Origin: Bradyrhizobium sp. sGM-13
GTDB taxonomy: Bacteria; Pseudomonadota; Alphaproteobacteria; Rhizobiales; Xanthobacteraceae
Assembly: GCF_018398875.1 (NCBI RefSeq)
Contig: NZ_JAGWDK010000018.1
Coordinates: forward strand, 62,001 to 126,000
Direction: 5' to 3'
DNA length: 64,000 nt
In this document: positions 62,804-64,000 of the stretch, piece after piece
Numbering within the stretch: the stretch's first letter is position 1
Layout: each line of letters begins with the position of its first letter
Notes under the pieces: generated by a model
Told to the model about the DNA's origin: nothing
Seen by the model: only the letters and a program-made list of their open reading frames with translations
Databases searched by the model: none
Program-made: the position numbers and the translations under genes

Positions 62804-63873
62804 CGCAGCACCTGGCCATTGCTGCCGTCGAACAGATGCGCCCTGCCCGGCTGCGGACGCAGGTTAAGACGATCGCCGACCTTCGGCCGCAGCGCGGGAT
62901 CGACCCGCGCGATCGCCGATGCGCCGGCCAGATCGAAATGAATCAGCGTGTCCGAGCCCAGCGGCTCGACCAGCCTCACCGTCACCGCCACGGCTCCGGC
63001 AGCATCCGCCGTCACCGAAAAATGCTCGGGACGGATTCCGAATACACCATGGCCGGCCTTGCGCAACAGATCACGGCTGTTCACGTCGAGCGGCGCGTCA
63101 GCGCCATCCTGCGAAAAGACGATCTGCTCTCCGCGTAATTCGACCGGAAAGAAATTCATCGCTGGCGAACCAATGAAACCCGCGACGAACTGATTGGACG
63201 GCCGCTCATAGACCGCTTCCGGCGTGTCATATTGCTGAACCGTGCCGCTCTGCATCACCACGATGCGGTCAGCCATGGTCATGGCTTCGATCTGGTCGTG
63301 CGTGACGAAGACCATCGTGGTCTTGAGCTGTTGCGACAGCGCCTTGATTTCGGCGCGCACCTGCCCGCGTAATTTAGCGTCGAGATTGGATAGCGGCTCG
63401 TCGAACAGAAAGGCCTTTGGATTGCGTACGATCGCGCGCCCCATCGCCACACGTTGCCGCTGGCCGCCAGACAATTCCTTCGGCTTGCGGCCGAGATAGG
63501 GTTCGATGTGCAGCAACGCCGCGGCGCGCTTGACCCGCGCATCGATCTCGGCCTTCGGCGTACCGCGCAGCTCGAGCGCAAAGGACATGTTCTCGTAGAC
63601 CCGCATGTGCGGATAGAGCGCGTAATCCTGGAACACCATGGCGATATCGCGCTGGGCCGCGGGAACGCCGTTGACGCGATTGTCGCCGATATAGAGCTCG
63701 CCGGAGCTGATCGGTTCAAGACCGGCGATGATCCGCAGCAAGGTCGACTTGCCGCATCCGGACGGACCGACGAAAACGACAAACTCGTGGTCCGCAATCT
63801 CGAGATTGAGATCGGGAATGACGGTAAAGCTGCCGTAACGCTTGACGAGATTGCGGATCGAGATCGAGGCCAT
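62800..63873 (-). CDS. UgpC/MalK-type sugar ABC transporter ATPase
   Basis: The 357-aa protein has Walker A VGPSGCGKSTLL (about 35-46), signature LSGGQRQRVAMGRA, Walker B AFLFDEPLSNLD, switch His in FVTHDQIEAM and a C-terminal TOBE region (PAMNFFPVEL; GIRPEHFSV). It energises a sugar-type importer; the permeases and receptor would lie beyond the right edge. Start 63873 lies 5 bp after the upstream dehydrogenase stop. Confidence 0.93.
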   Translation of the reverse strand: MASISIRNLVKRYGSFTVIPDLNLEIADHEFVVFVGPSGCGKSTLLRIIAGLEPISSGELYIGDNRVNGVPAAQRDIAMVFQDYALYPHMRVYENMSFALELRGTPKAEIDARVKRAAALLHIEPYLGRKPKELSGGQRQRVAMGRAIVRNPKAFLFDEPLSNLDAKLRGQVRAEIKALSQQLKTTMVFVTHDQIEAMTMADRIVVMQSGTVQQYDTPEAVYERPSNQFVAGFIGSPAMNFFPVELRGEQIVFSQDGADAPLDVNSRDLLRKAGHGVFGIRPEHFSVTADAAGAVAVTVRLVEPLGSDTLIHFDLAGASAIARVDPALRPKVGDRLNLRPQPGRAHLFDGSNGQVLR

Positions 63874-63878
63874 GACCG

Positions 63879-64000
63879 CTAGCCCAGCGCCAGTACGGGC
63901 TTGATCAATTCGCCCTGGGCGAATCGCGCAAAATTCTCCGGCAGTGCCGAGAGCCCGAATTCGCCGTCGACCAGGACTCGATATTCCTCCTTGTATTGGC
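63879..64000 (-). CDS. Zinc-type alcohol dehydrogenase, C-terminal end only
   Basis: Only the last 40 codons are in the window: QYKEEYRVLVDGEFGLSALP followed by ENFARFAQGELIKPVLAL and the stop TAG. The ending FARFxxGELIKPVL is typical of zinc-dependent medium-chain alcohol dehydrogenases. It lies 5 bp before the transporter ATPase start and so is part of the same operon, probably oxidising a sugar or polyol. Confidence 0.6.
   Translation of the reverse strand, partial: QYKEEYRVLVDGEFGLSALPENFARFAQGELIKPVLALG

Overview
The window is GC-rich, densely coded DNA that looks like an alphaproteobacterial chromosome, most likely Bradyrhizobium or a close relative. The support is a DUF3551 secreted protein, Bug-type and Liv-type solute receptors, several CoA-ligase/acyl-CoA dehydrogenase sets, and dispersed palindromic intergenic repeats of a kind common in that group. 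I recognise no tRNA, rRNA, CRISPR array, insertion sequence or replication origin.

Region 1 (1-11.3 kb) holds mixed housekeeping and lipid genes: a LemA/TPM-domain pair, an enoyl-CoA hydratase with two adjacent acyl-CoA dehydrogenases (probably one heteromeric enzyme), an orphan molybdenum hydroxylase large subunit broken by a frameshift, a divergent pair of envelope proteases (HtrA-like and FtsH-like), and a DapA-family lyase/aldolase.

Region 2 (11.8-19 kb) is the most unfamiliar part. An animal-type haem peroxidase, a 136-aa protein, a SARP/BTAD-type regulator with TPRs, a YcaO-domain enzyme and a 184-aa unknown protein lie together. This resembles a peptide-modification (RiPP-like) locus without known transport or maturation partners. 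A small XRE regulator with a perfect 18-bp palindrome before its start follows, then phosphoglucomutase and a DUF3551 protein.

Region 3 (21.3-51 kb) is a catabolic island for an aromatic or aryl-alkanoic compound: two divergent CoA ligases; an operon of racemase, Ohr remnant, Cys-less thiolase homologue, DUF35-SDR fusion, cyclase-family hydrolase and ABC receptor; a Liv-type ABC transporter with its own receptor; an operon of acyl-CoA dehydrogenase, RidA, gentisate-dioxygenase-like cupin, FAH-family hydrolase, flavin reductase, frameshifted opine-dehydrogenase homologue and 3-hydroxyacyl-CoA dehydrogenase; and an operon of IorA/IorB-like oxidoreductase, ferredoxin-type reductase, Rieske dioxygenase alpha and beta, SDR and MarR. 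A similar 14-15-bp motif occurs before four of these transcription units, suggesting a MarR-controlled regulon.

Region 4 (51-59.1 kb) is a second catabolic operon (ALDH, SDR, Bug receptor, secreted hydrolase, DUF6282 hydrolase, bicupin, HpcH/HpaI aldolase), divergent from an IclR regulator whose start is preceded by a 15-bp palindrome. Region 5 (59.2-64 kb) has an HxlR regulator and a tightly coupled sugar-type operon (zinc alcohol dehydrogenase, UgpC/MalK-like ATPase, PfkB kinase resembling sulfofructose kinase, YihT/LacD-like aldolase, mandelate-racemase-family enzyme). It runs off the right edge.
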